Shown: positions 1-12,000 of the stretch, piece by piece
Position numbering within the stretch: position 1 is the stretch's first letter
Layout: each line of letters begins with the position of its first letter
Source of the DNA: Sarcocystis neurona
Taxonomy: Eukaryota > Apicomplexa > Conoidasida > Eucoccidiorida > Sarcocystidae
Reading direction: 5' to 3'
Length of the DNA stretch: 64,000 bases
NCBI GenBank assembly: GCA_000727475.1
Contig: KL647293.1
Location: 124,001 to 188,000 of the forward strand
The notes under the pieces: model-generated
The model's input: only the letters and a program-made list of their open reading frames with translations
What the model was told of the DNA's origin: nothing
Database searches by the model: none
Translations under genes and position numbers: made by a program

Positions 1-394
1 GAAGTGACCCCCCAGCTCACGGACTTCCTGTTACGACGTGCCAGTGATGTTTCACCTTTTTATAGATGAGTAGCGTAGGAAAGACCTGACTCCTTTTGCT
101 GAACAGTAAGCGCTTGTGGAGCTGCCAGTGTATACACGAAGCCGAGCTAGGCTTCTTTCGAACATGCAACGCAACAGCTCATGATGTATGCGGACTCGTG
201 CCTGAATTTATGTGAACGTTTTCGGACTAGCGCTTTGGGCTGACCTACGCCTTCACATTCTCTTGCTGCGTGTGATGAATACATTTATTTCGCTCTGCGT
301 TTCCCTTAAACCTTCCATATGTCGCAAACTTTGTGTTCGCTTGCGGCGTATGTTTGTCCTCCTCCGTTTGCGGCTCAGCCTATCATAACCACAG

Positions 395-855
395 GGTACA
401 ACCTCGACACAACCATCGTCGAGTCCTACCGTGGCTTGCTTGAGGTCGATCTGGCGGACTGCATTGATGCCTGTGAAGTTAACAAGTGATTCAGAGCGGC
501 GTTTACTTGTGCAGCAGAGGACGGCAAGGCAAACAGCTTCTCGGGAAATTCGTCATGTGGCGTCCCCATTGACCCGGATGCGGAGCTGTACCTAACCGAG
601 AGGCATCTTGCTCTGCTATACCGATTTCGGGGCACAGAGCTGGCGTCCGCGACCAACAGCCCTCCTCCCCAGACCCTTGCTGAACGTACCATGGCGTGTA
701 ATGAGAACAAGGATTGCGTGTTCTGGAATTTCAACTGGAGCAATCAGAGTTGCGAATGGCTACGCGACATAGAAACAGGCAACGTTCTTGAACGTAATCT
801 GGAGTGGATAATCGGGAGCGCAAATTTGACGCCTGAACGTCTGTTCAGGCAACCG
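395..855 (+). other. Best-preserved exon of the PAN/Apple gene: two modules, one with an internal TGA
   Basis: This stretch reads open in one frame except for TGA at 487-489. It begins after an ACAG acceptor at 391-394 and ends at the GTGAGC donor starting at 856. It carries one module around DCIDACEV and a second around NKDCVFWNFNW and SCEWL. The two modules are about 85 residues apart, a normal Apple-repeat spacing. The stop falls where a third cysteine or a polar residue would be expected. Confidence 0.5.
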
Positions 856-3479
856 GTGAGCGTGCTGGAGCTCACCAACGTGTTCAGAAGCTGACGCGTA
901 TATACACGAATCCGTGTGCGCGTACAAGCCGCCCCACGGACTGCCTACGTAGTCTAAATGTCACCAGGAAAGCTGCCTCTCTCCCTGCCTGCTATTTGTA
1001 TACATATGCGTCGCCCAACAAGCTCTCTGCGTATGTGCCCTCATATACTAGTCGCCACGCGCTGCCTGTCTATGCGTGCACATGCGTGTGTGCGTATCGC
1101 TCTGTTCTTCCTTCCGTTTTATTCTCTCAATCTTGTATGTACACATGCTCGGCAATAACTCGAGTACGGGAATAGGTGCGTACTTTTCGAGTGTACACGC
1201 GTGTGTGTAGACCCCTCTTCATTTTTTTCTCCGTTTCGCTCTCTCTGTCTGTATACACACCTACCCACACACTCGTGTACTCGAGTACAGTTCTTGAGAA
1301 TCCCCAAGCTTCTTACACTTGCGCTGCAGACAACACTCTCTGCTGCGTGCTGCTGTAACTGAGACAGTCTTGGTTGACACATCGTTGGCCATCCCCTACG
1401 GAACGCCCTTTGAAGCTGGAAGTAACGTGGACTGTGCTACTACATGCGACGCCTAGGGCGCATCCCCGGCCTAGGGCATTGAGTTTGTGCTTGAAGGGTT
1501 CGAGGACTATAGGTGCACCACCGAGTTCCCAGACGCAACCACGCCCAAGACGGAAAGCACCATTGTCAAAATGCCAGCAAACGGCCCGTACGAGTCCTTT
1601 ATGTGGGAAGAAACTCAATCAGGTCACGCTGAAAAAAGCCTCTGGAGTGCGCACTCTGGTGTCGCAGGTCGAAAGAATGCCAAGCCAGGCAGTTCATCCC
1701 GCCTTACCGATGTAGTCTCTACTCGAAGGTGAAATATGCTCTCCCAGCACCCGCAGGCGACATACACCTTCAGGTCACTGTTGCAGGCACCCTGCGGGTT
1801 GCACTAGGAGCTGTGGACAACCTTCCGAGTAAGGAAATAACAAGATGTGCTGCGCTGTGGCAACGAGACAGTCACCCGCAAATGCATTCGGGCGGCGGCA
1901 GCAGGACACTCTCACAGTAGAGCATTCCACAGTAGAGGTCGCACATACATATGGGTCCTTGAATTTGGATTCATATTTAAAGAGGTTTATGTTTGTAGAC
2001 GTGCTGTTACACAGAAGATCCAGGTCTTCTTCAACGCCAACTTTTCACTTTGCCTCTCTTTTTTCCCAGTAACACCCGGTCAAGCGCTGAGTGCCGCGGT
2101 GGCTGACAGCGTGCCCCTTGCTACGATCACCAACTGCGTCCCTCACTGCGCGCGACAGTGCGAGAAAAAGCCACCATGTAGACGCTGGTCTGCCGTGAAC
2201 AAACTGGAGGGGATTGGAGCTATCTACGAACAGGACTTGCAAAATTGAATTCGGGCAAGGCTTCCTGGACAGGCCTAAAGCCCGGCGTCTTTATTGCATT
2301 CGACGTACCGCTCGAGGGCGGCCTCCTGCAGGCACCGCCCATTAACACCTTAGCTGTATCTTAAATAGTACAACGTTCTACGACCATCAAAAAAGCGGCG
2401 GCGTGCGCAGAGTTGTGTCTCCAGCAAGAAGCTTGCGCAGGGTGGATGGTTCGAGGCCTGCATTCTTTTCAAAGGAACGCTTTCAGTGAAGAATGGACAT
2501 AGCGCTGGCTGTATTTCTCGGGGCAAGGTGGCTGTCAAGGAAGCGCTGCAGTATGAAAGTGAGTGAGACAAGGAGGAATGGTACATATAGGATATAGTGA
2601 AGAGGATTTGTGTTGGTGGAAGACTGTCACGAGGAGACACTCCGCACTTGAGTGACAGGCTGAAATCAAACTGAGTTAGTACCGTCTCTGCGAATAGTGG
2701 ACGAGCCGTACGACAAAAATTAAAGGCACTGTAGCATACGTCTATTGCTGGATTTCGGTGTCCCCTCAAAAAGGACCCTCTGAATATCTCAGCCACAGAC
2801 GCGTTCACGCCGGTAGGTCAGCGTAAAGACTGATGACAGGGCAGAGGTCCCGAGGGTGCTGAGTGGAAATGTCTTTCAAGCGCATTCTATCGACCCACTC
2901 ACATCGAACGTGGTTTTGCAGTACTTTAAACCACAGTACATGCTTATCACAGAAAAAAAAGCCATTTTCCCAGCCCATGCACGGTGTATGGAGCGCTCAC
3001 TCTATTGAGACGAGTTGCTGTGGTGGGTGCAGTGAAGAACGGAGCAGGGTTGAATCCCACGCAGGCGACAGAAATCAACGCGGACACATCTCCTTCTTGC
3101 GAAACCCGGTGCATAGAGAGACAGACGTGTTTTTTCTGGTCGTGGAATTCAGCGGTCTACAGTGTCTCCACAGTGAAACCGCCTTGCATGCCGTACCACG
3201 TAGGGGCAGCGTCCTTGTCGAAATGCCTTATCGCTTCTTAAACCCTTTATTCATGGTGGCGTGGATGGCACGGAAAGTGAAAAACTCACACTCGTCAATG
3301 ACGTTTGCGGCTGCGCTAATGCCTGCTCTGAGGAGCCGCTGTGCGAAGCGTGGGCCGTCCACCCCTTCCATGATCGCAGGAGATTCACGAACGCACCAAA
3401 CGTATTTTTCGGGATTCCGGGCGCCAGAGAAGTTGGACTTCTCAACAGTTGCGAAGAAGACGCAAGTGCGACTCAGTGA
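395..3479 (+). pseudogene. Multi-PAN/Apple-domain (microneme-like) protein, fragmented and probably decayed
   Basis: I see at least six cysteine modules of the PAN/Apple type, with spacing C-x3-C-x5-C followed by an aromatic residue. Examples are DCIDACEVNK (from about 460), MACNENKDCVFWNF (about 691), NCVPHCARQCEKKPPCRRW (about 2130), ACAELCLQQEACAGW (about 2401), SCETRCIERQTCFFW (about 3099) and CGCANACSEEPLCEAW (about 3305). In coccidia this family includes secreted microneme adhesins such as Eimeria MIC5, which bind host-surface ligands during invasion. The segments sit in different frames, as expected for separate exons. A good acceptor precedes 395 and a GTGAGC donor follows 855. An in-frame TGA at 487-489 interrupts the first module between its second cysteine and the phenylalanine. 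TAGs at 1454-1456 and 1472-1474 and a TAA at 2362-2364 also lie in the reading frames, although these could fall in short introns. No signal peptide exon is visible, so the 5' end may lie left of the window. Decay is inferred; a sequencing error at 487 would also explain it. Confidence 0.55.
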
Positions 3480-5818
3480 ACACTGCCGTTCGCCAAGGCC
3501 TTGCCGAAGTAACACGTAAACGTCACCGCACGCAGACGTTTTCTCTTACACATGGGCGCTGGGGATGACACGTCTGCGCGTTCAGGGGGACGAAATTTTA
3601 CGTGCTGGATGTTTGCCTCGATAATACTCTCTAGCACAGAGGAAAGAGACTTCACTACAAGCTCGCATGTTTCCGTGTACGGACGCGCGAATGTGGAAAT
3701 ATATCTGTAATTTCGTAAGACCTTCCTTGAATCAAACACAAGAGGGTACTCCCGTGCACCGAGTCCGCTGACCACGGAGAAAGCTGCCGCACCACACTAC
3801 ACGCCCCAAGCAGTAGATGATTTCCAGCTGCTTTTCATACGCTCCTATTCCTTCTACGCTTTCTGTTCTTCGGCGTATGATGCGTCGTGCATGCCTTCGC
3901 TCCTTCCACCTTTTCTGTGGCTCCTGTGCATCTGTGACGGGCAGGCGACAGGCTTCTACATGGACACTCGAAGAGAGCTACTTACAAGTTCTTCAGAATT
4001 CGTAGATCTGTTTGAATAATCGTGCCTGTCTCGGTGCTGCAGTGGAAGGGAGCACAATAATAATCCTTGCCCAGAATAGCGAACGGATTGAACAGGCGGT
4101 TACGGTATTCGCCCGCCGTCTACCAGGAGATTCATAAACAACAATGGTCCAATGTTACCGGTCACCGCTCATCGTGAGACCGGGCTGACCTGTGTCGCTC
4201 TTCCACTATCACGCAGAAAGAACGAAACGCCCCACGTAGGTACGCACATACCGCCACGACGACCGCGTCCTCTTCGTGTAAGGCGAGACGAGCACATTTG
4301 CACGCCGTGCGCAGGCGCCCTTTGCCTGTGTGTCTGCTCTCACTCACTGCCTAAGTGCTCGTAAAAACGCGCACCTCACTGACGGACCTGCTCTCAGTTA
4401 TGGTGTGGCTACCGTATCGCCAATAACTTCGCGTGTCGAGCACCGCCCGGCAATCCCTCTCGTGCTACCAGCAGCGCTCGATTCTGCATCTCTCCCACGT
4501 AAAACACTTTAGAACTTCGTATGAGACCTTGTCTACTGCGAGATTTTTCACTTCAAAGCGTTGCCTGGCATGTGTGGTTGCACACACACAGTGTCCAAGT
4601 GCACTCTGCTGTCTCATGTATGACAGAATTTCGCCACAAAACACAGATGGTCGGCACACGTTTTTGGTGTGGAGATTGCTCCAAGGGCACAAGTGAAGGC
4701 GTGTACATATATCCTCTTTAACTGTGCAGTCTTTCTGTCAAATAGAGAAAAAAGGCCAGCTTACACTGTATTTTATCCGTGCACTCACTCGTTCCCCACA
4801 TGTATAGTTTTTTCAAAAGGCGACATGATTTCTACGCTATTTCCCATAGGGGGTATGTCAAACAGGCACGGATACGCAGCCGGGACGCTTTTCGATGCAA
4901 GCTGCAGCCAGAGAATACACTACAGTTCAGCTGGTCTCGCGAAACGGAGAATTTCAGTTTCTTCTTGGGCGTCGTCTTCCCTTCATAAATCATTCGCAGA
5001 CACACTTTGTCTTCCACGGGCAAAATGAGGAAGAGAATCGTGGGCGAACCAGATGGACAGGTAGCACTCTCTAATTTTCACGCATGCTGGGTGCAGGCAA
5101 GTTGGGTGCAGGCAGAGTGTAACAGAATGAATATTTAATTTGAGAATCGCATTCGTTTTGATATCGAGAGAAGTAGAGTACGAGGCTAGTCAAACGGCGG
5201 TCGTCTATCCTCTAGGCTATCCAGGTGTACGACAAAACTCAGTACCGCGCGACCAAGCTGAACACGGTGTCCTTGACGAGCCATGAAAAAAGTAGATACT
5301 CGTTTTTAACGCGGACGTAATGGAGTGCAGTGAGGAAGTAATTTCTTCGGTCTGTATAAAGTTCGTGGATTTACCAGTGTAACGTGCAGCTTCCCCCTAC
5401 CATGTTGCCCTGTCACGCCACCATGGACGCAGACATGTTGTGTGACTCTAGGATTGAAAGTTGAACCCAAAAAAAACCCTTACATACTTGAAAAGACTCT
5501 TTTTCGGCGTCCGGCCATTCGAGGATTCTGCAACGATACTAACAGGTGCGGTCGCTGACGTTTCTCCGAAGATGTGCCACTGTATAACGCAAAAAGCATA
5601 TCTCCCTTTCCACAAAAGTTGCAGGTGATATAGCTTTGTTATACGTACTTGTGTTCAGCAACCTTCTCACCTGGTGTTCTTCTCCGGAGTGGTACAGACT
5701 GGCACTATCTCTAGTGTGACGCAATGGATAGAAAGACGAGTGCTTGATCTGCACTCGCACATGCGTGCTTTGCACGGCGAAATTTAAAAGCGTGTGCCAT
5801 GCTTTTTGCGAAGCACGA
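3480..5818. other. Stretch with no recognisable gene
   Basis: Reading frames on both strands are short and show no family I recognise. Composition is mixed, without long CAG runs. It lies downstream of the PAN/Apple fragments and may hold their 3' untranslated region or decayed exons. Position 4800-5030 has overlapping short frames on both strands, which points to non-coding sequence. Confidence 0.4.
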
Positions 5819-6061
5819 GAACACCGTGTCTCGCCAGACAGCTGGTGAGCAGTAACATATACATGGATATGTGTGTGTGCACAGACACACTGCGTAGAAG
5901 CAGAACGCCGTTTTTCGCGAGACGGCTGGTGAACAGTAACATATACATGAATATGTATGTGTGCACAGACACAATGCGTAGAAGGAGAACGCCGTTTTTC
6001 GCGAGACGGCTGGTGAACAGTAACACATACATGAATGTGTATGCGTACACAGACACACAGA
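5819..6061. repeat. 84-bp tandem repeat, three copies
   Basis: Units start at 5819, 5903 and 5987 with near-identical text: a GAACGCCG-type start, then CGCGAGACGGCTGGTGA, then a TA/TG-rich end with GTGCACAGACAC. The unit length is a multiple of three (28 codons) and no stop occurs in one frame on each strand, so it stays open through the array. No gene around it can be recognised, so I treat it as a minisatellite. Confidence 0.85.
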
Positions 6062-9052
6062 CTCGGAGTTTTGTGGAACCCTACGCACATCCTGATGAAG
6101 CGCAAGGGCAGAATTTTACAGTAAGTACGTTGCAGCGAATCCTGCCACAGATCGAAAAGAGTGAGGGTGGACTTCCGCGCGGAGGCTGACCACCAACAGT
6201 TTCCTAAACAAGAACGAAAGAGTTACAGGAAGTGTCCTTGCATATTTGCGATGGGCGTACACGTGAGGTTTTCTTCGAAGACTGCCATCGTTTACTAGCC
6301 GTCGAGGAGGCACGAAAACATCTTCGCATGCTACGTCCGATACTACACGAACCCACACACCACAGCCGGTTTCTTTTTGGCATATTCCGACGTCGACCAT
6401 AGGAAGCTAACTGTACTTCTTTCGCGAAACCGCGTACCTACGCAACTGTATTCGGCGAAAAGAATGAGAAAGAGCACGCGCTGAGACTGACTGCGTACAC
6501 AAGTATATACTTTCATAGGCATATTCACAAGTCTCGACGTTGGCGTTGTGCATCTGCATTGTGTATCTCACTGAGGGCCTTTCACAAGGGCCTTGCGTAC
6601 GTCTATCGCATGTGGAACATGCACACGAGCCCACCCAAGCGCATGCGACACCACGGAGCACCTACCGAGGGGGGAGCACGAGAAAAAGGTAGTAATGTAC
6701 TTCCCCGGTTGCATGCGTGGCCGGAGGAACAACTGTCCGTTGTTGCCTGCCTGTCGCATGGTACCGCTTGTGCTGCCGCTGGCGTTATTTTGGATGTGAA
6801 TTCTGCAGCTGCTTGGTCGTCATGGAGAGAGGGACGGCGTAGCTGCGGCTCTTCCGAGCGGGGGCAAATTAGTCCTTTAAGTGTGACACGGCTTCGCTAT
6901 TTTCCCGTCAGTAATGGTACCGAAAGCCGTACCGTTGCAGCAAACACGCAGCCGCGAAGGTGCTGAAATCTATGCATAATGGGGGAGATCAAACATATAC
7001 AACAGTCGAGAGAAAAGCTTCTTTGATCGTCAGAAGAGCTGCTGCCTGTCCGCACCCGGCGATCTGGGCCGAGGAAAGTCTACTTTTGTACTGCAGCGCG
7101 AATTGCCATTTCTTACGTGCTCAAGGTCTTTTTTTTTCATCGTCTTTCGGGACTCCAGCTGTTGCGACAGCTGAGCTAGTTACCCATACTCCCTGCTCCT
7201 GTGTTTCCCCTGCTGCAGCTGCTGTAGCACTGGTTATTTCTGACTTTTGCATGCCGGGGACCCGTTGTTTCTCAACTGGTGCGCGGTTTCTTTCCAAGTA
7301 TTTCATGGTTGTTGTCACTGAAGGCAGCAGCAGCACCAGGATTTCTCCGGTCGTCTCATTCTTTTCCCCTCCTCGGCTACAAAGCAGCTTTTTCTGAATC
7401 GCGACCCTTCAGCACCCCCTGCTCTCTCCATCTGCGGGAGGAGCAGATTCGTTTCTCTCCCTGTCCCTGCTGCCCGCTGATTTTTCTACTCGGCCATTCT
7501 TATTCGACAAATGAAGCAGCAGCACCAGTGACAGAGCCGTCTTTCTTCACTCTGATGCAGCAGCTGCTGCTGCGTGTGCTTCTTCATTTTTGCTTCTGGT
7601 CCGGAACGTCCTTCGCCCTGTCTGTCTGCGGCATTAGTAGCCGTGTGCAGCGTCCTTCCAAGGAGCAGTTTCCGGCCGCACGGCATCTGGTAGCGGCTGC
7701 TGCTGACCAGCTGCACACACTACTAATCATTCTGCTTCTGCTACGCGTCCATACGTTCAAATTTTCTCGAGTGCCACCCCGCCAGCAGCAGCAGCTGCCG
7801 CGGCTGTTTCCCCCGTTACTCTATTCCACTGGCCTGTGCACCACGGCAGCCGAAACTTGTTTCCGCGTCTTGAAAAAACGTGTGTAGTAGCGCGAGAAGC
7901 TGCGGGTCCAGCTGCAGGTGGCGTGGCAGCAGCCGCAGTGAACTACGCGACCAGCCCATCACTTTTATCTGCCGAGTTGCAGCATCAGCTACAACGTAAA
8001 CTTTTCTCAGAGTTGGCTACACATACCGACTCTCCGGCGAAAGCTCGTGCGGCGGCTCGCCCTTTCATGGAAACAAGTCAGAGTCTTCTTTTTTGCAACA
8101 GCACCGGCGTCTCGTCGTCGGATGATTTTCTCTCGTAGGTCTCCGCAGCAGGACGAGCAACAGTGACAGCGGCTGAGTGTCGTATCCGTAGAAACTCCTC
8201 CTAAAAGGAGGAGAGGCTGTGGCACTTCTGTGTCAGACTCATTTCTTTTTCCAACACAAGGCTTTGCACGAGCACCCCGTCCTACGACTACTCGCCATGT
8301 AGCAGTGTCTAGCCCGTACGACGTTCATGAGGAGGAGGAGGAGGAGCAGCAGCGACGTGTGGAACTCACGTCTGTAGCAACATATATAACGACAGTTAAG
8401 AGGTGTTACTGCTCCTCGGCAGCGGTGCCCTGCAGTCTTCGGTCTCCGTGAGCGGTCGGGAGTGTCTCACCTGGCCGGGAATACCCCGTCCTGCGGCGCG
8501 GCTCTCGCAGCAGGGCCTCCCGGTGCGTCTTCGTTGTCACTGCTCCTTGGTTTCCTGCTGCCGATGCTGATGTAGAGGTCGCATATTGCTTCTGCTGCTC
8601 CTGCAGTGCTGCTGCTGCCGCCTGTGCGAGTGCTCCTGTTGCTGGTTTTTCGCCGGCGCACTGCGGCTCCCGCTGCGTCGCTGCGCTGTGGCTGTTGCTG
8701 CTGCTGCTGTCAGCGAGACGTTTCAGCGGCTGCTGCAGGCGGGCACTCCTGCCGCCGTATTCCTGTAGGCCGGAGTGCGCGTTGCTATTACGCGGTGATG
8801 CGTGCCTCGCTGCAGGGCGGCTCGTGGGGTGATACACCGCAAGAAGGGACCGCGCGGCCACTGCAGCAGACAGTACTCTGCAGGGGTGTTGGTGCGAGAA
8901 AACGCAGGACCTGTGTTTATACCTGCACATGCTTGAAAGCAGCGGCTGAAGTCGCCTGCAAAAGCAGCAACGACAGAGAGCGGCAGGAGACAGGGCGACA
9001 GCAGCGGTAAGGGAGGCTGACGGCAGGGGAAGGAAAGGACTGCTTGCAGCAG
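6062..9052. other. Region upstream of CWC22 with ambiguous coding potential
   Basis: Several open stretches have balanced amino-acid composition: + strand 6559-6966, 6960-7397 and 7836-8138, and - strand about 8406-8840. None matches a family I know and I cannot join them with consistent splice phases. CTG/CAG runs begin at about 7.3 kb and thicken toward 9 kb. The final part (about 8.9-9.05 kb) must contain the 5' untranslated region and promoter of CWC22. A perfect 8-bp stem with a very short loop (CTCCTCCT...AGGAGGAG) lies at 8195-8213. Confidence 0.3.
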
Positions 9053-12000
9053 ATGGCAGCAGCAGCCGCAGAAACAGCAGCGGATGCTGCAGCTGCTGTT
9101 TTACCAGCTGCTGCCAGCGCACCTGCGGTGGCCCGCCGTCCCCGACGCTTCGACGTTCGCACGCGGGAACCAGCGCAGCAACAGGGAGGGCACCAGCAGC
9201 AGGACGGGGGTCCGGAGATGCGGCAGCAGCAGCAGAGGGACGGCGTGGGCGCAGAAGCAAGCCCGAGGAGCCGAGAAAACTCGGAAGGTAGTCGAAGGGG
9301 TGGAACTCGTAGGAAAAGGGGGAGGAGCAGCAGCAGCAGCAGGGAGCGACAGCATAGCAGCAGCAGCAGCAAGCATCGGGCAGCCGACGGCGCCAACAGC
9401 AACAGATTACTGCGACGAGAAGAGGGGGACTTCTCCGGACGCGGAGCAGCTGTGTCTGGAGAAGACGACAAGCAGCAACAAGCTCAGGAGCAGGGGAAGG
9501 AGGAGCAGCAGCAGAACGAGAACCAGCAGCGGGGACGTGAACCGCAGCAGCAGAAAGAACGAGGCGAATCAGAGGGGAGGGCGAAAAAGCGAGACCGCGG
9601 GTCGCCTCGCTGTGTAGAGCTGCGGAGGCAGAAAAGAGGAGACGAAGATGCGGTGCCCGCTGTTGGGAGCAACAGCAGCAGCAGTAGAAGGCGAAGAAGC
9701 AGAACGTGCAGTCCGCCAACCGCCGCCAAATTTAATTACGTCCAAGAGACGGGGCGTGATCGACATTCCACCCACAGAGGTAATTTTGTAGGACACTCGT
9801 TGCTTTCTCTGCAAGCAATTGTTCTGCTGCTGTGTCTGGTTCTGCGCACGCCGACAGAATTGCTGTTTCTCTCTGTCTGTCTTTCTCTCTCTATTCCTCC
9901 CTCTCGCCTTCACTCTGTCACCCTTTCTGGGTCTGAAAGTGCCGAGTGTATTGTCTTCTAGGAATTTTGCGTGTGCAACGGATACAGAAGGGATGTGTAT
10001 GTATCTGAATGTGTGTGAATTCTTGTCGTCGTTTGCCTTGTTGCCGTCGGCCGTCAGCTGGGTGCGACGTTGCTGCTACTGCTGCTGCTACGCGTTTTGC
10101 TGTCCATGTGTGTTTGCTGCGGCTCCTGGACATGCTGCTGCTGCGTAGACCGGGTGAACGGGTTGTAGCTGGCGCGACAGCTGCAGTGCTGTTGTCTGCT
10201 GCTGTGCGCCTACGGCTGCCACCGCAGCTCCCGTTCTACGGCCGACGACACTGCCGGGGCAGATGTGGCGCTGCGATGAGGCTTGCTAACTAAGGTGCTT
10301 GTGCCGGTGTTGCTGCTCGTGGTTTCCGCGGAGTTCATAGGGGAGCGCGTACCGCTGCTGCTTTGCTGCAGCTGCTGCTGGGGCGTTGTTGTTGTTGCAG
10401 CTGCTGCTTCTTCTTTGCCTTGGTGCTGTGCCGCTGCTGCTTTTGTTGCCGGGCAAGTCCGGCGAGACGTGCTGCTCCGGCGCAGTTGGTGGAAGCGTGG
10501 GTGCGACAGTGGGTCTGTTGATATTGCCTGGCAGGGGGCCGCATGTGCTGCTGGGCTGCTGATGGGGGTGCTGCCTGCTGCTGCTGTCGCTGATGGTGCT
10601 GCTAACCGGGTGGTTCTGCGGCGGCGCGTGGGCTGCTGGGAGGGCTCATACTGTGTTGCTGCAGCTTGTACATAAATGCGATAGGTCGCTGCTGGTTGCT
10701 GCTGCAGGCGACGAAGAGGAAGACATCAGCAGGGATCGAAGCCGCCGTGATGGGTGGAGACGGGAAAAGGAGCGTCCGCAGGCCCGGGGACGCCAAGGTG
10801 GGGGCAGCGGCGACGGCGAACGAAGAAGAAGAAGCGGCAGCAGAGAGAGAAGCAGCAGCCGTAGAAGAAGAAGGAGCAGACAGAGAAGCGACAGTTTTAC
10901 GAGAAGAAGCAGCAGCAGAAGACGAAGCATCAGCAGGACAAGACCGAACGCTGAATGGAACAGGGGCAGTGTCGTAGGGCGGCACAAAGTGGAGGCGACG
11001 GAAGGTGCGGGCAGCAGAAGGTGGGGGAAGAGGGAGATACGTCGTCACGGAAGAAGTGAACGGTCGCCACCAGCAACAGAAGTATACAGGGAAGGGGGAG
11101 CAGCAGCAGAAGGTGGGTCAAAACGGGCTCACGAAGGAGCAGCAACACCCGCAGAGAGGAGAGGAAGAGCAGCAGCCGCTGAGCGAGCAGCCGCAGAAGT
11201 GGGTGAGAGAACTGCAGCAGAAGGGAAGGGCAGAAGAGGAGAAGCAGCAGATGAGAGAGCAGCTGCAGGGGAAGAGAGGAGAGGAAGCGCCGCGGATCGG
11301 AGAGCAGAAACAGCGGAGCCAGAAGGAGGGAGCGGAGAGCGAGAAGAAGGGAGCAGACAAGAAAGCAGAAGGCGCCGGAGATTCCCCGACGGCAACAGTC
11401 AGGAAGAGCGTCACGTGGACAGAGAGGCTGCTGGAACAGCAGGAGAGACACCAAGAAGTGACAGTGTGGACTGCAGAGTAGCAGCGTCGCAACAGCGTCA
11501 CAGCTGTCCGGACGGTGTTCGTGCAGAGGGAGACGCAGTAAAGAAAGAAAGAGCTGAGCGGAAATGTGAAAGGGAGAAAGATACTTCGTCTTTTTCGGCT
11601 GGACGGCGCAGCAGCGTTGCGGAAGCTGGGGAAGCGGACCAGAAGGAGTCCTGTAGGGGGAGACAAGAGGAAGCAGCAGCAGCAGCAGGAACTGCAGCAG
11701 CAGGAGCGGAGGCGGAAGAGAAGAGAAGATGGAGAGGCGTATCAGAGAGAGGGCACCGTCCAGAGCAGCAGGAGAATGGGTACGCGAACGAAGCAGCTGC
11801 TGCTGGAGGCGAGAGGCGGCGGCACAGGGGCGAGAGAAGCCGAGAAAGAAGAAGCAGCAGCAACAGCAGACGCAGACGCAGCAGGCGTCGAGGCGGCAGC
11901 GGAAGCAGTCGACGGAGCAGCAGACCTAGGGAGTCCCAAGAAAACCGCAGGAGAAGCGGCGGTGCCGCAGCAGGAGAAATACAGGGCAGACAACGACAGC

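Noticed and set aside
487..489. TGA in the PAN/Apple exon read as selenocysteine
   Set aside because: Apple-domain proteins are not known selenoproteins and I see no SECIS-like element that I could support; decay or base error is simpler.
8406..9719. 437-codon - strand frame
   Set aside because: Most of it is antisense to CWC22 exon 1 and reads as Cys/Leu/Ser/Pro strings. Only the last ~145 codons look protein-like and are noted as ambiguous.
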